A DNA stretch of 64,000 bases, from contig JAOPHQ010001132.1 in assembly GCA_030340625.1 (NCBI GenBank), positions 509,001 through 573,000 on the forward strand, read 5' to 3'. Under the pieces are notes generated by a model, which did no database searches, was not told where the DNA came from, and was given only the letters and a program-made list of their open reading frames with translations. Numbering within the stretch: the first letter of the stretch is position 1; each line of letters opens with the position of its first letter. The translations under genes were made by a program, and so were the position numbers. Shown here piece by piece: positions 29,342 through 42,550 of this stretch. This stretch comes from Merluccius polli. Taxonomy: Eukaryota > Chordata > Actinopteri > Gadiformes > Merlucciidae.

Positions 29342-29635
29342 CAGTGGTGGAAGAAGTAAAAGTATCGGCATCAAAATATACTTAAATTACCAAAAGTAAA
29401 ATTACTCATCGTGCAAAATGGCCCATTTCAGAATAATATACTGTATATTATATTATTAGATGATATTTATTGATGTCAGATAAATGTAGTGGTGTAAAAA
29501 GTACAATATTTGCCACTGAGATGTAGTGGAGTAGAAGTATAAGGTAGCTGAAAATGATAATACTAAAGTAAAGTACAAGAACCTCCAATTTGTAAGTACA
29601 GTACTTGAGTAAAACTTAGTTACTTTCCAACACTG
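29342..29635. mobile_element. hAT MITE, 294 bp
   Basis: Ends CAGTGGTGGAAGAAGTAAA and TTACTTTCCAACACTG are inverted repeats of a family very common in fish (the AAGTAAAAGTA / ACTTGAGTAAAA type). The flanks GCTGTAAG and GCTGTTGG match at 6 of 8 positions, a decayed 8-bp duplication. Confidence 0.85.
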
Positions 29636-29943
29636 GCTGTTGGCCAAGGAGGGATACCGACAATGGGAAGATTATGCTATCGCTCTTTGGTATTATGCTA
29701 TCAGTCCTCTTCTGGATCCGAGATTAATGGTCAGCCATATAACGTTTGTTGTGGTTCCACCAGTCAGGTTGTTTCCGGTAGAGACCCATTCCATGTAACA
29801 CAGGTCTACAGATCCCTGCCCCCAGCAACATGATTGGTTGAAATACATTTAAAGTGAAAGAAAATGAAACGTCTCGTTCATCGGGATTTGAGCTCGTCCG
29901 CCATCAGATTTGAGCTTGATTTGTGAGACTATAATAACTAGTC

Positions 29944-30395
29944 TGTTGTGGTAAACGATTCTGAACCCAAGAGCAGACAGAGACAGTGTTGAATTGATGC
30001 AAGAGGGTTTATTGAATGAGGTGGAGGAGCAGGTAGAGGACGCGGAAGCCGGGGGGAGGGTGCAGCAGGCGAGCTGGAGTGCGTGATCCGGATAACTGCA
30101 GGCAGAGAGAAACAGAATTAGGTTGTGGTCAAAGGCAACAAGAGACGAGAGTTCGGTAGCGAGGTAACAAGGTAACAAGGTAAACTGGAGCCAGGCACGT
30201 ATCATTACCACTGTAGAGCGAAGTACGATCTGGCACCGACAGCAGGGAATCCAAGGGTTTATGAAGGGGAGTTGATTGGAGATGACGACCAGGTGAGCAT
30301 GATTGCAGATGACGGCCAGGTGTGAAGTGCGACAGACAGGAGGAGTGGCAAACCCAGGAGGAGGAAAAACACAGCAGACTGCTGTGACCACAACA
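29944..30395 (-). mobile_element. Solo LTR, 452 bp, perfect TAGTC duplication
   Basis: Plus-strand ends TGTTGTGG and CCACAACA are inverted repeats. The flanks 29939-29943 and 30396-30400 are both TAGTC. On the minus strand AATAAA is followed by a U5-like tail ending in the TTGGGTTCAG type seen in fish LTR elements, so the LTR reads on the minus strand. No internal region remains. Probably Ty3-like; family not proven. Confidence 0.82.
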
Positions 30396-30407
30396 TAGTC
30401 TCACCTA

Positions 30408-31810
30408 TTAAGGGACTGTACGATATTTAGCGGGGGGGAGGGCCGGTCGCCAGACGATCGGGTTAAAAATGTTCTGCCTGGCCCTCCCCCCTGGTAAATT
30501 TTTTTTTCCGGGGCCCTCCCCCCGGCTCAAAAAAATTCTCCTAGGCCCTCCCCGCTACGTGAATCAAATAAAATTGGTCGGAAAATGACGTTTACAAGGT
30601 TAAAACGGCCACATAAGCACACATACACACACACGGGTACACACGCAGCAAGAGCAGGGGTTTATGCCACGCTGTGCCTTGAACTTGAGAATGGGGACAA
30701 GCCTGCTTTTATCAATGTTACGAGACTCCCCCAATAATTTCACAACTTGGCTGATGACATTGTACCTTATAGGCTATTATAAGACAAAACACAAACTACT
30801 GTGACTAAGAGCGACTAATGATCACCCTGCGATTCTTGGTCTATGTGGTCAGTGGCGTCAGTTTGGTTTTAGAAGTGGTGGGGACAATAACCATAAGCTT
30901 GAGTGTGGTTTGAAAAGTGCTGGGGACCCTTATGTAAGCTATTCATCCATTCAACGCTGCATTACAATATGCTCTACATTCGGCGCGATTGTCAACGGGG
31001 GGGGGGGGGGGAGCACCGGACCCGCCAGCCGCGGACCCAGCACCGGACCCGCGGACCCGGCCGCGGACTCAGCCGCAGACCCGAGTCCACACACAGCCCG
31101 TGTGCATGCTGTGAGGATGTCATCGTGCGCGCCTATCGCATGATTTAGACTTGACGGTTTCGGCAGACAACCCGTTCTCATCCCAACTCGTAATATAGGC
31201 CTACCGACGATTTGTCACGCCCGGGGGTGGGTGTGTGGGGGGGGGGGGTGTTCGTGATTGTCAACGGGAGGGGGGGGGGGGGGGGACCGCGGACTGATGA
31301 CGGGGTTGCGCGATCGTAACCACTGACGGCGGGGGGGGGGGGGGGGGGATCGTTCCGGATCCACCGTTGGAGGTGCCGGAACATATTCCGGCGTGTTCCG
31401 GCCCAAATTAAGCCCTGGATACTGACGCCAAAGGTACCCTCCCGCGTCTGTGTGAAACGATCTGGGGTCTCATAAACCCGTTCGCGGTGGTATGAGACGA
31501 GCAGAGTCTACAGCGTCCGCTCGCAGAGCAGAGTCTACAGCGTCCGCAGTCTACTGTGAAACAATTCACTCCAAAAAGGGTTATGGTTATGGTAAAGGAG
31601 ACGTTCACTTCCTTACAGGCTATCCTATCTTTCATTTAAACATCGAACTCGGCATGAGTCATGACGATTGCCCCCCCATAAAATAATTTTCCTCGGCCCT
31701 CCCCCCAGGCCAAAAATATTATCCTGGGCTAAGGCTTAAAAAAATTATCCTAGGCCCTCCCCCCCTGACGACCGGCCCTCCCCCCCCGGTAAATATCGTA
31801 CAGTCCCTAA
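30408..31810. mobile_element. 1.4-kb element with long inverted ends and G/C runs
   Basis: TTAAGGGACTGTACGATATT at the left and its inverse (AATATCGTACAGTCCCTAA) at the right, followed on both sides by GGGGGGGAGGGCCGGTCG and its complement. Inner copies of GGCCCTCCCC recur near both ends. No coding region is recognised. A second pair, CAGTGGCGTCAGT (30851) and ACTGACGCCA (about 31422), may mark a nested element. Confidence 0.75.
30851..31431. mobile_element. Possible nested hAT-like element with G-tracts
   Basis: Left end CAGTGGCGTCAGTTTGG; the right end ACTGACGCCAAAG is only partly complementary. The inside is CpG-rich with G-runs of 10-18 bases at about 30998, 31238, 31268 and 31330. Boundaries are uncertain. 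Confidence 0.4.
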
Positions 31811-34800
31811 GGCTATCATGACATATTTAAAACTCACATGTTACCCTAGCTGCCATCAACTTGTTTTTTTTCTACAACAAAGTAAGCTAAAATAAATCCA
31901 ACACTCCCACTGTAGTGGTGTCAGGTGGGAATTTATATTTACATATTTTTATAGATAGGCCTATAGAGTGCCTAAGTCAGACCCACCTCATGTGTCACAC
32001 CTCGACCCTAGAAATGGAGAAAGTTGTATGGTTGTCAACAGAGCTAAATTTTAAAAAGTTTTGATTCCAATCTGAATCTCCAGTAAATGTTCCTGGCCAG
32101 GATTTGTCTAATATAAATTGAATTTTCCACATCAATAAATATCTAATTTGTTTAAAAAATGTAATGGGTACAGCTGTATATGTACAAAAAATTAAACAGA
32201 AACTGAAAACTGAAACGGACTCTAGTACTATACAAATAAAAACACAGTGTCACTCATACACTGTCATCAAAGCTACTCCTGCTGCTTTTCGCTCCATCTT
32301 TGAGCCATACTTTAAGCCAGTAAACTAATCAACAAATTACATGTTTCTTGGTGTGGAAAATTATATTTTAATTAGACAAACCCTGTGTAGCAGTTGACCC
32401 CTGCCACACGACACCTAAGTGGCTGTGCTGGGCTCCTCCGACACAGGACACAGGTAGATGTAAAGCCAGTTTATAGATGCCTTGCAGTCATGTGACTTCT
32501 GACTATGTCTGTTGTTGTTGCTGCCATGTTGGGTACCGATGTAACACATGTAGCTACATAATACTAGTGTTGTTCACCACCAATGACACTCCTTTTTCAC
32601 TTAGCAAAGAACAGAAAAGGTATGCAGAGAAAATATCAGTAATTGGATGTGAAGCTTTTCCAGTCACTGATATCGAGATATTGCCTGACTATATTTATAT
32701 AGTCTATCTAATTTTCACAGGTCTTGCTTGCAGCTGACTAGGGTTCCAAAAGTGTGGAAATGTTATGAGTGCAGGAAAATCCTGAAAATAAAAAAATCAC
32801 CTAAGCTATCAAAGGCAAGCATGCAAGACTAAAAGATGCACACTGTATTGTAATGTTTACACTCACATTCTGAAGCAACATTTTTTTAACATTATATTAG
32901 TTACTCTAATGACATGTATGGAAAGCTTACAACTGAAAATTACATTTGTAAATGGTGATTTTATTATCTTGGCATTGTCTTAAAGTCCCCCTCCAGGCAC
33001 GTTTTAAAGTGTGAAAATACTCTGCAATGAATATTATTTTGTTTAACATGGTTTTTCCACATACAAAGTAAAAAAAACAACAACTACTAAATGGGGCTGG
33101 AAGCACATCTACTGTTCTCCCTCATTGAGAATGAGGGATCTATGAATATTCATGAAATGCAAATATCACAGGCCTCGCGCCCACCCACCACCACTGCTTA
33201 CTCAGGTTGAAAGGTGAAAGAGAGCAGTGTGCATCAAGATGGCTAGCGGAAACATCGGTGAGATTCAGCCATACATGTTTGAGCCAGCGCCAAAGGAAAA
33301 TCACTAGCACCAAAATGATAAGAATTGAGAATAAAAATAGCAATTCATCAAACAACTGTACATAATTTCAAGCTTTTAATCGTAGGTTTTACGAATGAAT
33401 ATTGGAATAGTTCATTTAAAAAAAGTCAATTCACAAGTGCGTATGTTTCCCTGTCTGAATCGGAGCCGGCGGAGACCATTGCTGCAGAATCGAGTTTTTA
33501 TCAACTGATCGTTTTTACATTTTAATTTCTTAAGTGGTTCACTTCGTTAAAACAAATGTGTTATTTTAATATAAAATAAAACTACAATATTGCATAGGAT
33601 TGCTGCATGGACGTCAGTGGCTTTCAGATCTACTCATCGGGCCGAGTCCGACTCGGTTACGGCACAGCTTCAAAGTAAACTAAAAGTTTCAGAAGTCATG
33701 GCTTCCTAGTATGAGAGTAGGCCTACTTGTTTGTATGTGTGCAATTATCATAAAACAAATATGTGGTGTGAACATTGTGCAAAGTATTGATGAAATTGCA
33801 CCGCAGGACTAGTGCTATTCACCCGAAGAGAAAGACAAAACAAGCAGGCTAAAAAAAAACAACCAAAAAACCAAGAAACCAAACTAAGTGATGTGTCTGT
33901 CTGTATGTCTGTCTATCAATCTCCGGAGCAGATTGATAGACAAAATAGGCAAACAAGCGAGTAACTTAAATGAAAAATAAAAGAATGACGAAACAGATAA
34001 CATTAGATATAACACAAAAATGATTTAAATGAATATTTTATAGCAATCTATAATACTGGTACAATTCTCAAAGCTGTGCAGTAGCACATGGGGAGACTAA
34101 TTAGGATCTGCTAGGCCACCTTATGATAGTACACAGCCTGATAGGATCTGCTCTCTGCTAGGCCACCTTATGATAGTACACCGCCTCATGCATTACATTC
34201 AGTGTGTTGTTGAAAACCATGTTGATGTTGACACATGAAATAAATGAGCTAAAAAGAAAAGTGGCAAGTTCATTCTCAGGTGCATTAATGTTAATAAAAA
34301 CTGCTGGAAAGGTGACAAACAGGACTTCAGCTTTAACAATGAGATAAAAGGCAACGCAACATATAGTTTAGCATATGAAGGCAGGCCAGTTAAATGGGCT
34401 ATAGACGATATATTTAGCCACAAGATGTCGCACTAGAGCACCAGCATCTCAAACCACAACAATTGGGAGCGTTCTTTACCTTCTTAACTCATCTCATGCA
34501 CGGCGCGTGCGTTATCATGAACGCGCGGCCTGACCGGACACCAAAACAAAGAAGATAGAAAATCAGATTACAACACACAGAGGGAGGGTGCCTTCATTCT
34601 CTGGTCAGGACGCCATTACTCCACTATATCTCTACATAGCCAATTGTTGTTTGCTGCTATATTAATGTTCAGGATATCGTCTATAGCCCATTTAATTAAT
34701 TTACTTTCCTATTGTTTTCCTTAAAACTTTCTTGGTTGAAAGATAATTAATTTACTTGACCCTTTTAATTCAGTCTGTAATCATTCCTCTTTCAGTTGTT

Positions 34801-35703
34801 TGATTGCGACTTGGCAGGAGACATTTTTACAGGAAATGTCAAACTTAGTTACTTTCTATCTCCAATCCACCCGCTCCTGTGTCCATCTCCTGTCCATCTC
34901 CTGGCCATCTTATCTCCTGTCCGTCTTCTCCTCTGTCCATCTCCTAGTCATCTTCTCTGTCCATCCCCTGTCAGTCTCCTCCTGTATTCTCAGTCTCTTC
35001 TCTGTCCATAATGCTAACTGCTCATTTTCATTTCAGTGCCTGGGTCTGTTCAAATCTTGAAATGTGGTAAAATCTCTTCCTCGTATCAGGTGAACTGAGA
35101 TATGAAAATATAGTTGGCACAAAATCGGGGCTTAGGGGTTTCTGGCTTTTTGCACCTGGTGAGACAAGGGTTCCATTAACACATATCTGATAATATAGTG
35201 AGAGCTGTTGGATGTTGACTGGACACAGATGGACAAGGTCTAAAATAATGCTAGATTTAATGTTCGGGGATTATCAATAAACTTGAACACATACTAAGCC
35301 AATGACTGCTATTGTTCTCTGTAAAGATTAGATATACTTTTTGATTAACAGTTAATCAACAAATTAACGCTATTGCTCTGGTTGCTATGATTAGAAACTT
35401 TGTCCAATGAATGGGGATTCGCTCTGATCGCTTTATTGTTTGGAAAGTCTTGTAAATGTCATTGAAAAAATAGAATAGAGTAACTAGCTCACATTATCTG
35501 AACCATTCCTTGTATGGCAAAGAAATGTACCAGCTTCAGTTAGAATCTTTACTGATTTAGCAGGCTAACACTTAGGTTAGCTAACGTTAGCGAACTTCCA
35601 TTAGGACTTGGGACTCACATGAGACAAAATATGCATTGCCAGACAACTGCTTTTGGTTGGTGTCCACTCTGCCCTCTTATTTGCTGCAAACCATTTCTGA
35701 TGT
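31811..35703. other. Intergenic, repeat scraps only
   Basis: Near 33238-33310 a short frame (MASGNIGEIQPYMFEP) resembles the start of proteins carried by a fish DNA-element family; it stops within about 22 codons. 34100-34185 holds a direct duplication of CTAGGCCACCTTATGATAGT. 34870-35010 is a degenerate TCTCCTGTCCATC array. No host gene. Confidence 0.45.
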
Positions 35704-35711
35704 CCTGTAGG

Positions 35712-36221
35712 CAGTGTTGCCAGATGAGATTGACAGTTTCCAGCCCAATCACATCTTAGAACCCGCCCAATCCAATAAAAACCAGCCCAAACCACAAAGT
35801 TGCCAGACACCCGTGTAAAGCCGTAAAATCATAACACATGCAATAGAAAACACTCGTAAGTATCCAGAGCTTCATATCTGCATCAAATAACCACACATAA
35901 ATGATAGATAAATAGGTTTTTGTTAAGGTTTTTGTTAAGTTGCCAAATTAAATGCCGATTGAAAAAAAAAAGATGCCGATTGAATAACCTACAACTCGTG
36001 TCAATTATTTATTTATTTATTAAAGCTATTTATGTATTTATTAAAGCTATTTATTTATTTAAAAGAAAGAGAGAGAGTGCTGTTTTCACAATATTAAAAA
36101 CTCGCCAAATGTGGACAAAAGCAGCCCAAATTGTATTCACCCACCCAATGTATTTTTTTCCCGCCTGACGTAAACAAAAGTAGCCCAATTGGGCGGAAAA
36201 CCACCCAATCTGGCAACACTG
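35712..36221. mobile_element. hAT MITE, 510 bp, perfect 8-bp duplication
   Basis: Ends CAGTGTTGCCAGAT and ATCTGGCAACACTG are exact 14-bp inverted repeats. The flanks 35704-35711 and 36222-36229 are both CCTGTAGG. Non-coding. Confidence 0.92.
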
Positions 36222-36229
36222 CCTGTAGG

Positions 36230-37523
36230 CGCCAGCTAGTATTGTTTTTGGGTTTGTTGCTATGGTTACATACGGGGATGTGGGTCACGTGGTGGTGCAT
36301 CAGCCAGGTAGTAAAATCAGCTGTTCACCTGGTGAATGAATGAACTGAGAGGGTGAGGGGGGAAGTCGTACTTTTGCTGACCGCATGATCTCGGAGATTC
36401 ACAATGATGTACTGTAGGAACTCACCGTTTGTGTTTTAGCAGCAATAAATATGCATAAATCAGCAATTGAGAGATGTTTTTATTGAGAAACCAGCACGTC
36501 CAGCAGGTAAAGTTTTCCCCTGCTTAGCCTCTCGGCGACTATATTGTTTGTTAGTTGAGTTGTTGAGTTTCGAGAGATTGGGCATTGCATTGGCGTGCTC
36601 CTCATTTGCATGCCGTGCTCCTCATTTGTTGTAAAGCCAGTATATTGGAGATGGCAAGATATTACAGCCAGAGCAGACGTTACCATGCTGTCATGACAGC
36701 TCTCTCTTGAGTGTGTGTGGTGATGGTTTATCCTGTGGGCCTTGATTACTCATGCACCACAGCTGTGCAGCCTCACCCAGCCCCAGAGTCTAATCAGTCT
36801 GACTCAGGCCAGCTATCAACAACACACACACACACACTCTACACCCTGCCATGAACATTTCATGGAGATTCAGATTGAAATACATTTTTTTTTTAAATTT
36901 AGCTCTGTTGACTCCCACACAACTTTTTCTGTTTCTAAGGTCCAGGCATGGCGCATGAGGTGGGCCTGAATTAGCCACAGAGGTATTGGATTACATTTAC
37001 AAAATAGGCATTATTGCAAATATGGTAAGAGAACAGGGAAACTTTTTTGTTTCATGATTTATAACAAGTTTTGTTGTACATTTACACTCGTATGTGAAAT
37101 TTTGCATGACTTTAACAGGAAACGCTGACCGGAAACTAGTCACGGTGAAGAAATGTATTCATATTTTATTTGCCATTTTCTAAACTATTCTGTTTTATGA
37201 GGTCAAGGCCGCAAAATAATTTTCCATGTAGAAATAATTATATTCCCCTGTCAGAGTGAGGGTGTGCTTGATACTGAATAAGAACTGGCGCATTCTGTTA
37301 ACATAGTTTCTTATGTGTGTTCTGTGGTCCATAGCTCCTACCCCACCAAAAGTCCAGGATGAAGCTTTAGAAGTCCATTTATCCACATGTGGAAACCCAA
37401 AGTATGCCTACTCCATTAAAGGAAAGGTCCAAACGCACAAATGGAGTAATCCAATATTAAAAGAAAACAAAGGTCAAAGGTCTTTCTTTACAATGTTCTT
37501 TGTCCCCTTTACTTATATATAGG
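36230..37523. other. Intergenic, no gene
   Basis: 36742-36840 is an inverted relative of 45380-45500 (shared GAGTCTAATCAGTCTGACTC). Otherwise nothing is recognised. Confidence 0.45.
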
Positions 37524-37929
37524 CTGTGTTTGAAACTGCATACTAACATACTATTCATACTGTGTGACCTCAAATTGAGTATGTAGTGCTGCATAGTGTG
37601 GATTTTGTGTACGTGAGAAATGCCAGGATTTAGATGTCACCTCACATCTCTGAAAACGTTGGAGCCAATTTCCAAACAGTCGTCATTTAGATAAACTGAA
37701 AAATAGTATTGAAACTAAATAAAGTGACAAACAGTCAAATTACAACAGCTGCAACAGCCTGCTTTCAAATCTCTGCGATTGGTTGGTGTGAAATGCATTC
37801 TGGGAAACTTGGCTGTATACTTCAGTGTGAACGGTCTGCTGGTAATGGCATACTTAAATGTTAATTTAGTAGGCAGTATGCACTACATACTCATTGAGTA
37901 TGTAGTAGGCAGTACATTTCAACACAGCT
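37524..37929. mobile_element. MITE with GCTGTGTTTGAAA ends
   Basis: Left CTGTGTTTGAAACTGCATACT-type end and right TTTCAACACAG end are inverted with small differences. Inside, GAGTATGTAGT and GTATGCACTAC are paired. Target duplication unclear. Confidence 0.65.
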
Positions 37930-38632
37930 AGCTATAGGCTTTTCTTGTGCTTCTCTCCTCTCTCCAAAGGGCAGCCATCTTGGGCAGTGTGCTGCCAAAC
38001 AAAACTAATTTGTGTGGCCAAATTAACATACAATTATTAAAGGGAAGAATGTACATTTAGAATGTACATTGTAATTTGTACATTTTATTTGAATTAATTC
38101 GAAAATGTTAATTTATGATTAGAACTAAAATCACAAAAATCCTTGTATGTCCTCTCAGGACGCTTTTTGTATCATTATTCAATGTTGAGTAGTCACAGTT
38201 TAACAAGAGCAAATTCTGGTAAACTTAAATGCTCTAATTTTAAGACATTCTTGCTCCTTAATTAAATGTAAACTTTTCCACACACAGGGCTGCCCTGCAT
38301 GAGATTTACCTGCAGAGTATCCTCCCAAGAGTTTAAAGCAACAATGCTTTCCCAGGACTATATCCTCCACGTCAGCATGTGTAACTGAAACAGCGTGGGG
38401 CCATTTTGGAGCAGTAAATCCAAGGTTGTGAGACTATAGACGCTGCAGAGCGAGGCAGTGTGTTTTAGAGCAAGGCCTTGCATTGCGTGCCGAGCGCAGG
38501 CCTATGTGTTTAACCTTTCCTCAAAGTGCCCTGTTGCTGATTGGCAAGAAGGAAGTCTCACCCTTCACAGGAAGTGATGAGGACTCTGCCCTGTCTGCAA
38601 TAGTAGACTATCGAGGACACACACACACACAC
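37930..38632. other. Intergenic, no gene
   Basis: Nothing recognised. It ends in an AC run used as target by the next element. Confidence 0.5.
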
Positions 38633-39114
38633 CAGGGTTTCCGCTAGACATTTTTTTGGCCGGCCAATGTGGCCTGGATAAGATATATATGGCCTGGATT
38701 TAAAATTTAACGGCCATATGTAATACACGTCGTCACGTCCGTGTGTAATGATACGTGTGTGCGTGTGCAAAAATACATGTTTAAAAACAAAGCCAAATGC
38801 ATTGTGTTGTAACAAAAATATTTTATTATACAAAATAAAATTAACATAGCCTACTTTGCTGCTAACTAAACTATTGCAGCCAGAGTTTTCAATAAGGAAA
38901 AAGCAGGCCTACTTGCTCCCTTACATTTTAAATTAGGCTAGATTGGAGATTTAACGGACGAAAACAAAGTTGTGCACCTATTTTCAAACATTTAATTAAT
39001 TCTTAAATTATATTGCAAATATAACAAAAAATAAATACTGGCCTTCTGCAGCTGTTTTCAAAACAAAGGCTGCCGCCGCTATTCTTCTGAAATCTACAGC
39101 CTATTTATGGCGTG

Positions 39115-42100
39115 ACTTTGTGGCTGTGAAGTGCACTGCTGCCTTTGCGAAGTTGAACGTTTGCAAGTCCTTGGTGCTGCTACCGCGTCACCTTTTCCTC
39201 TTCGAGGCGGCTTCTCATTGCCGTTCTTATTCTATTTTGCAGAGAAAATCCCCTTTCCGCACACACTGGACACAGGGATGGTGCATGCAATCTTTGCCAG
39301 TTTTGCTCAGTCGGGGGTAAATCTGGCCAAATTCCCTGATGAGCGTCTCGCAGGCTGTGTGACACCGGATTTCCACCGGGGATGTAAGCGCCGCGGAACG
39401 GCTGCGTCCTCTGCCCTGCGTCAATTTCCACCGGGCGCGTAACGGCAGCGTAGCACTGTGAGGCGGCTGGATTTGCGGGATCACGCGAGAACTACAAGAC
39501 CACACGAGAATCAGGAGACCACGCGATAATTTGTGGATGTCAAAATAGAACAAACAAAAGGTTACTTTGCCTTTCCGAAGTTGACTTGCAGTTGCTTTGT
39601 CTGTCAGAATTTGATTTGCTGTTGATTTGGTCGTTTTTCCTAGATTTTTGTCTACCATGAGTTGGTAGGCTATATAGTAAATGTTTCTTTCTTGTCTGGT
39701 TTATTGTTGTTATGTCCTAATGTGTTGTGCTGTAGCCTATAGACAAAGTCAGTTATAAACGACAACGATTTGTGGCCGTGTTCGATCGGGAGGGTGTTTT
39801 TATTTTGAAAATTGACCGGATGCTCTATGGCTTTTACTATTTCACTTCCTGCCCGGTCGGTCTGCTCTGTTGAAATTGACGCGGTTCAGCAACGGCTCGC
39901 GTCAAAAATAGAACGCTACGGAATGATAGCGCTGCGGCGCGGTGCGCCGCTTCTGGGACGCTGCTGAGACGTTCCGCAGCGCGCCCGGTGGACAAAGCAG
40001 TTGAGGATGTCCATGTCGTTTTCAGGGAATCTGCCCTTCAGAGCGTCAATTAGGTGCTGAATGTACTGCTCTCTGACAGCTTTGAATGCGTGAACGAACT
40101 TCTGATCTGTCTGTGTCACGGTACCGTTCTTGAAGACACCGTCAGCAACACCCTCGTTGAACAACTTTTCTTCTGGGCCGGGGCTGTCTTTCAGCTGTGT
40201 TAGTGCTGCTACTAAGGCTTGTACCATCGGCCTGATGTTAGCCAAGTTCACATCTTCTCTTTGAAAAAAACAAATTCAGCTTTGTCATGACTGGGAGCAT
40301 GTCAGATAACGTGTGGTTTAGTGCAATGAAATGATATGTCCGAATTTGATTCAGAATCCCATGGGCTTGTGAATTTCCATTGACAGCCTCTTCGTTAAGT
40401 TCCATCACGAGAGCAGACCAGTTCAGCTTTATGGCATTCACTGCCTTGCCTACGGAGAGCCAGCGGACAGCGCAGTGCTGTTTTAAGCTTGTCATGTCCT
40501 CGTCGTTCAAGGTGGCAGTAAGTTGACGGAGTCGGTTTGTTCTGCTGGCGGAGTGCTTATAAAACGAGTACACTGAGTTCACAGTGCGTTTGTAGGCAGA
40601 CACCTTCTCGACAGCTTTAGATGCATCCACTGCAGCTAGTGCACAACAGTGAGCCAGTGGAGTTGAATAGAGAACAGGCTTTCCTTTTTCAGCAGGGCAT
40701 CAACCCCACCACACTTACCAGTCATCACACTGGCCCCGTCTGATCCCAGACTCACCACCCGACTGATCACTACACCTCGTTCCTGTAGCGCTTCCACCAC
40801 TTTATCATAGATGCACTGCGCTGTTCCTGCGTGTATATCGTAGTTTCATAAGAAACACGTTTCGGGCTTTCCATCTCTTTCAACTTTTACGTACATAATC
40901 AGCTTTTTTGTTACTGTTATGTTTACTGTTTCATCAATGATTATGCCAAGGAAGTCACTTGCCTGCAATTTGTCATCAAGTTCTTCCAGCAGGGTTTGCT
41001 CCAACGCTCTCTCCATGTCATTGATGGAGTCACTATGCCTGTATAAACCCGAAAGTCGGGGGCTTTTAGAGATTTTAGCAACTCGGTCATTGCAACAAAT
41101 TGATGACATGGGATCAGGGTGAGAGTTAGGGGGGAGCAGGGGGAGCCATGGCTCCCCTAGTGGCCACCTGAGCTCCCCTGGAAACATGGTTTGTGAAATT
41201 TTGGGGGAGCTCTAAAATATTGATATGATTGCCAAATAAATGATATTTTGGCCATGGTTTTCCCTCAAAGATGTAAAATAAGAGAAATAAAATTGTATTT
41301 TGAGTTCATGATTCATGAAAAAAGTGTTGCCTGCTTGCACGAGGCGCTTGAAGCGTGGCGGGAGCGCTGCAGCTCCACCCACTACTGTATGTGGCGTTGC
41401 GTCTCTCCAGGCGGTGAGAGGGTTGTGTTGTGCTATAGTCTGTGCTGTATGCTGTATTGTAAATAATAGGCTATTGCCATATTGTTCATGGTTGGTGCCG
41501 CTGGCTGCTCTTATCGCGTGTGTTTGGCTCTGTGTACAGCCTCATAGGCTATAGCCCATGTGATCGTGAAACAATGTAAGTTGTTGAGTAATTCTAAGTT
41601 AATTCAATTAAACAGTCAAAAGACACATCGTTGGTGGTCCGTGGATTATTTACTATCAAGTTCATTGAAGTTTGCGTAGCCCATTCGGGAAATCTGTTGA
41701 CATGAACATGATCCATCGGGTGTTTCATGTAAATATTGTACATAGACCTATGGCACCACCCGTGTGCAACAGATTTTCTCTTTATAATAGGCCTATGCCT
41801 ATGCTGTTGCTATTAATGACAGGATCGGCATTTAAACTAAACCCCCTCCAAAAACAAAACAAAACAAAAATCGCCCGTACATGCCCCGCCCCCCGGCTCC
41901 CCCGGAGACCATGGTATAATTCGCACACTGCATGGGATGTCATTTTGCGACATGTGGTATACAACTTTGAGCTGCGATATGAGTGCATCTGAAGATGACT
42001 GCTTGGCTTTATTGCAGTGCTCCTTCATTGCTTTTTGCTGTTGCATTAAATGCACGGATGCAGTGTGATCAGTGCATTGACTGTGATCATTTATTGCTCC

Positions 42101-42334
42101 TTGCTCTTGCACAATTTGCAGAACATTTTTCTACACCGTCCAGAGTGTGGTGTTTCAGCCATGTGTAGATTTCCAGCCACTCGGCCTGAAAGATCTGTTT
42201 GTTTTCTGTTTTTTCGCTGGTACTGCCTCAACGTTTTCAGCATGTTCCTCTTGTTCCTCACAGGTCTCCTCTTCATTGTTAACGTTAGTAGTGGGGGTTT
42301 TAAAGAATTTCGTAAGGGACGTCTGTTTCGCCAT
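39115..42334 (-). pseudogene. hAT transposase pseudogene with TTF-type zinc finger
   Basis: Start MAKQTSLTKFFKTPTT at 42334, typical of TTF-finger hAT transposases. Finger remnant EWLEIYTW and FCKLCKSKEQ near 42090-42200. Catalytic-core pieces IIIDETVNI (about 40930) and GSDGASVMTGK (about 40730), then RLRQLTATL and KQHCAVRWLS (40450-40500). A hATC dimerisation piece GFSLQNRIRTAMRSRLEEE lies at 39185-39245. At least four frameshifts or stops and an inserted MITE (about 39360-39990) break the frame, so no active enzyme is expected. It resembles ZNF862/KIAA1586-like relatives. Confidence 0.82.
39360..39988. mobile_element. MITE nested in the hAT transposase
   Basis: Left end TTTCCACCGGGGATG and right end GCGCGCCCGGTGGACAAAG are imperfect inverted repeats. 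GCCGCGGAACG and CGTTCCGCAGCG are paired just inside. It splits the transposase between the MDILNCFV piece and the LIREFGQIYP piece. Exact ends are uncertain. Confidence 0.6.
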
Positions 42335-42550
42335 TGCTGTAGCCTACGGCAATGAAGGGCTTTTGTTGCAAATGTGTGACTTGAAATATGATTTTAATTG
42401 TTCGAATTTTTCGTATTGCAATGTTGTGTTACTTTATTTAATAGCCTAATAATAATAATAATAATAATAATAAATACAACTTTTTTTTTACCGGCCAATT
42501 GAAATTCTAGTCGGCCAATGGCCGGTACATGCCGGCTAACGGAAACCCTA

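Larger units (their letters stand above)
38633..42550 (-). mobile_element. Autonomous-type hAT element (3.9 kb), decayed
   Basis: Left end CAGGGTTTCCGCTAG and the inverse of the right end, TAGGGTTTCCGTTAG, differ at two positions. GGCCGGCCAAT-type subterminal repeats follow on both sides. The flanks are both ACACACAC, compatible with an 8-bp duplication but uninformative because the site is an AC repeat. It contains the transposase pseudogene on the minus strand. Confidence 0.85.

Noticed and set aside
30903..31406. Pro/Gly-rich frames over G-runs
   Set aside because: Low-complexity translation of G/C tracts in a transposable element.
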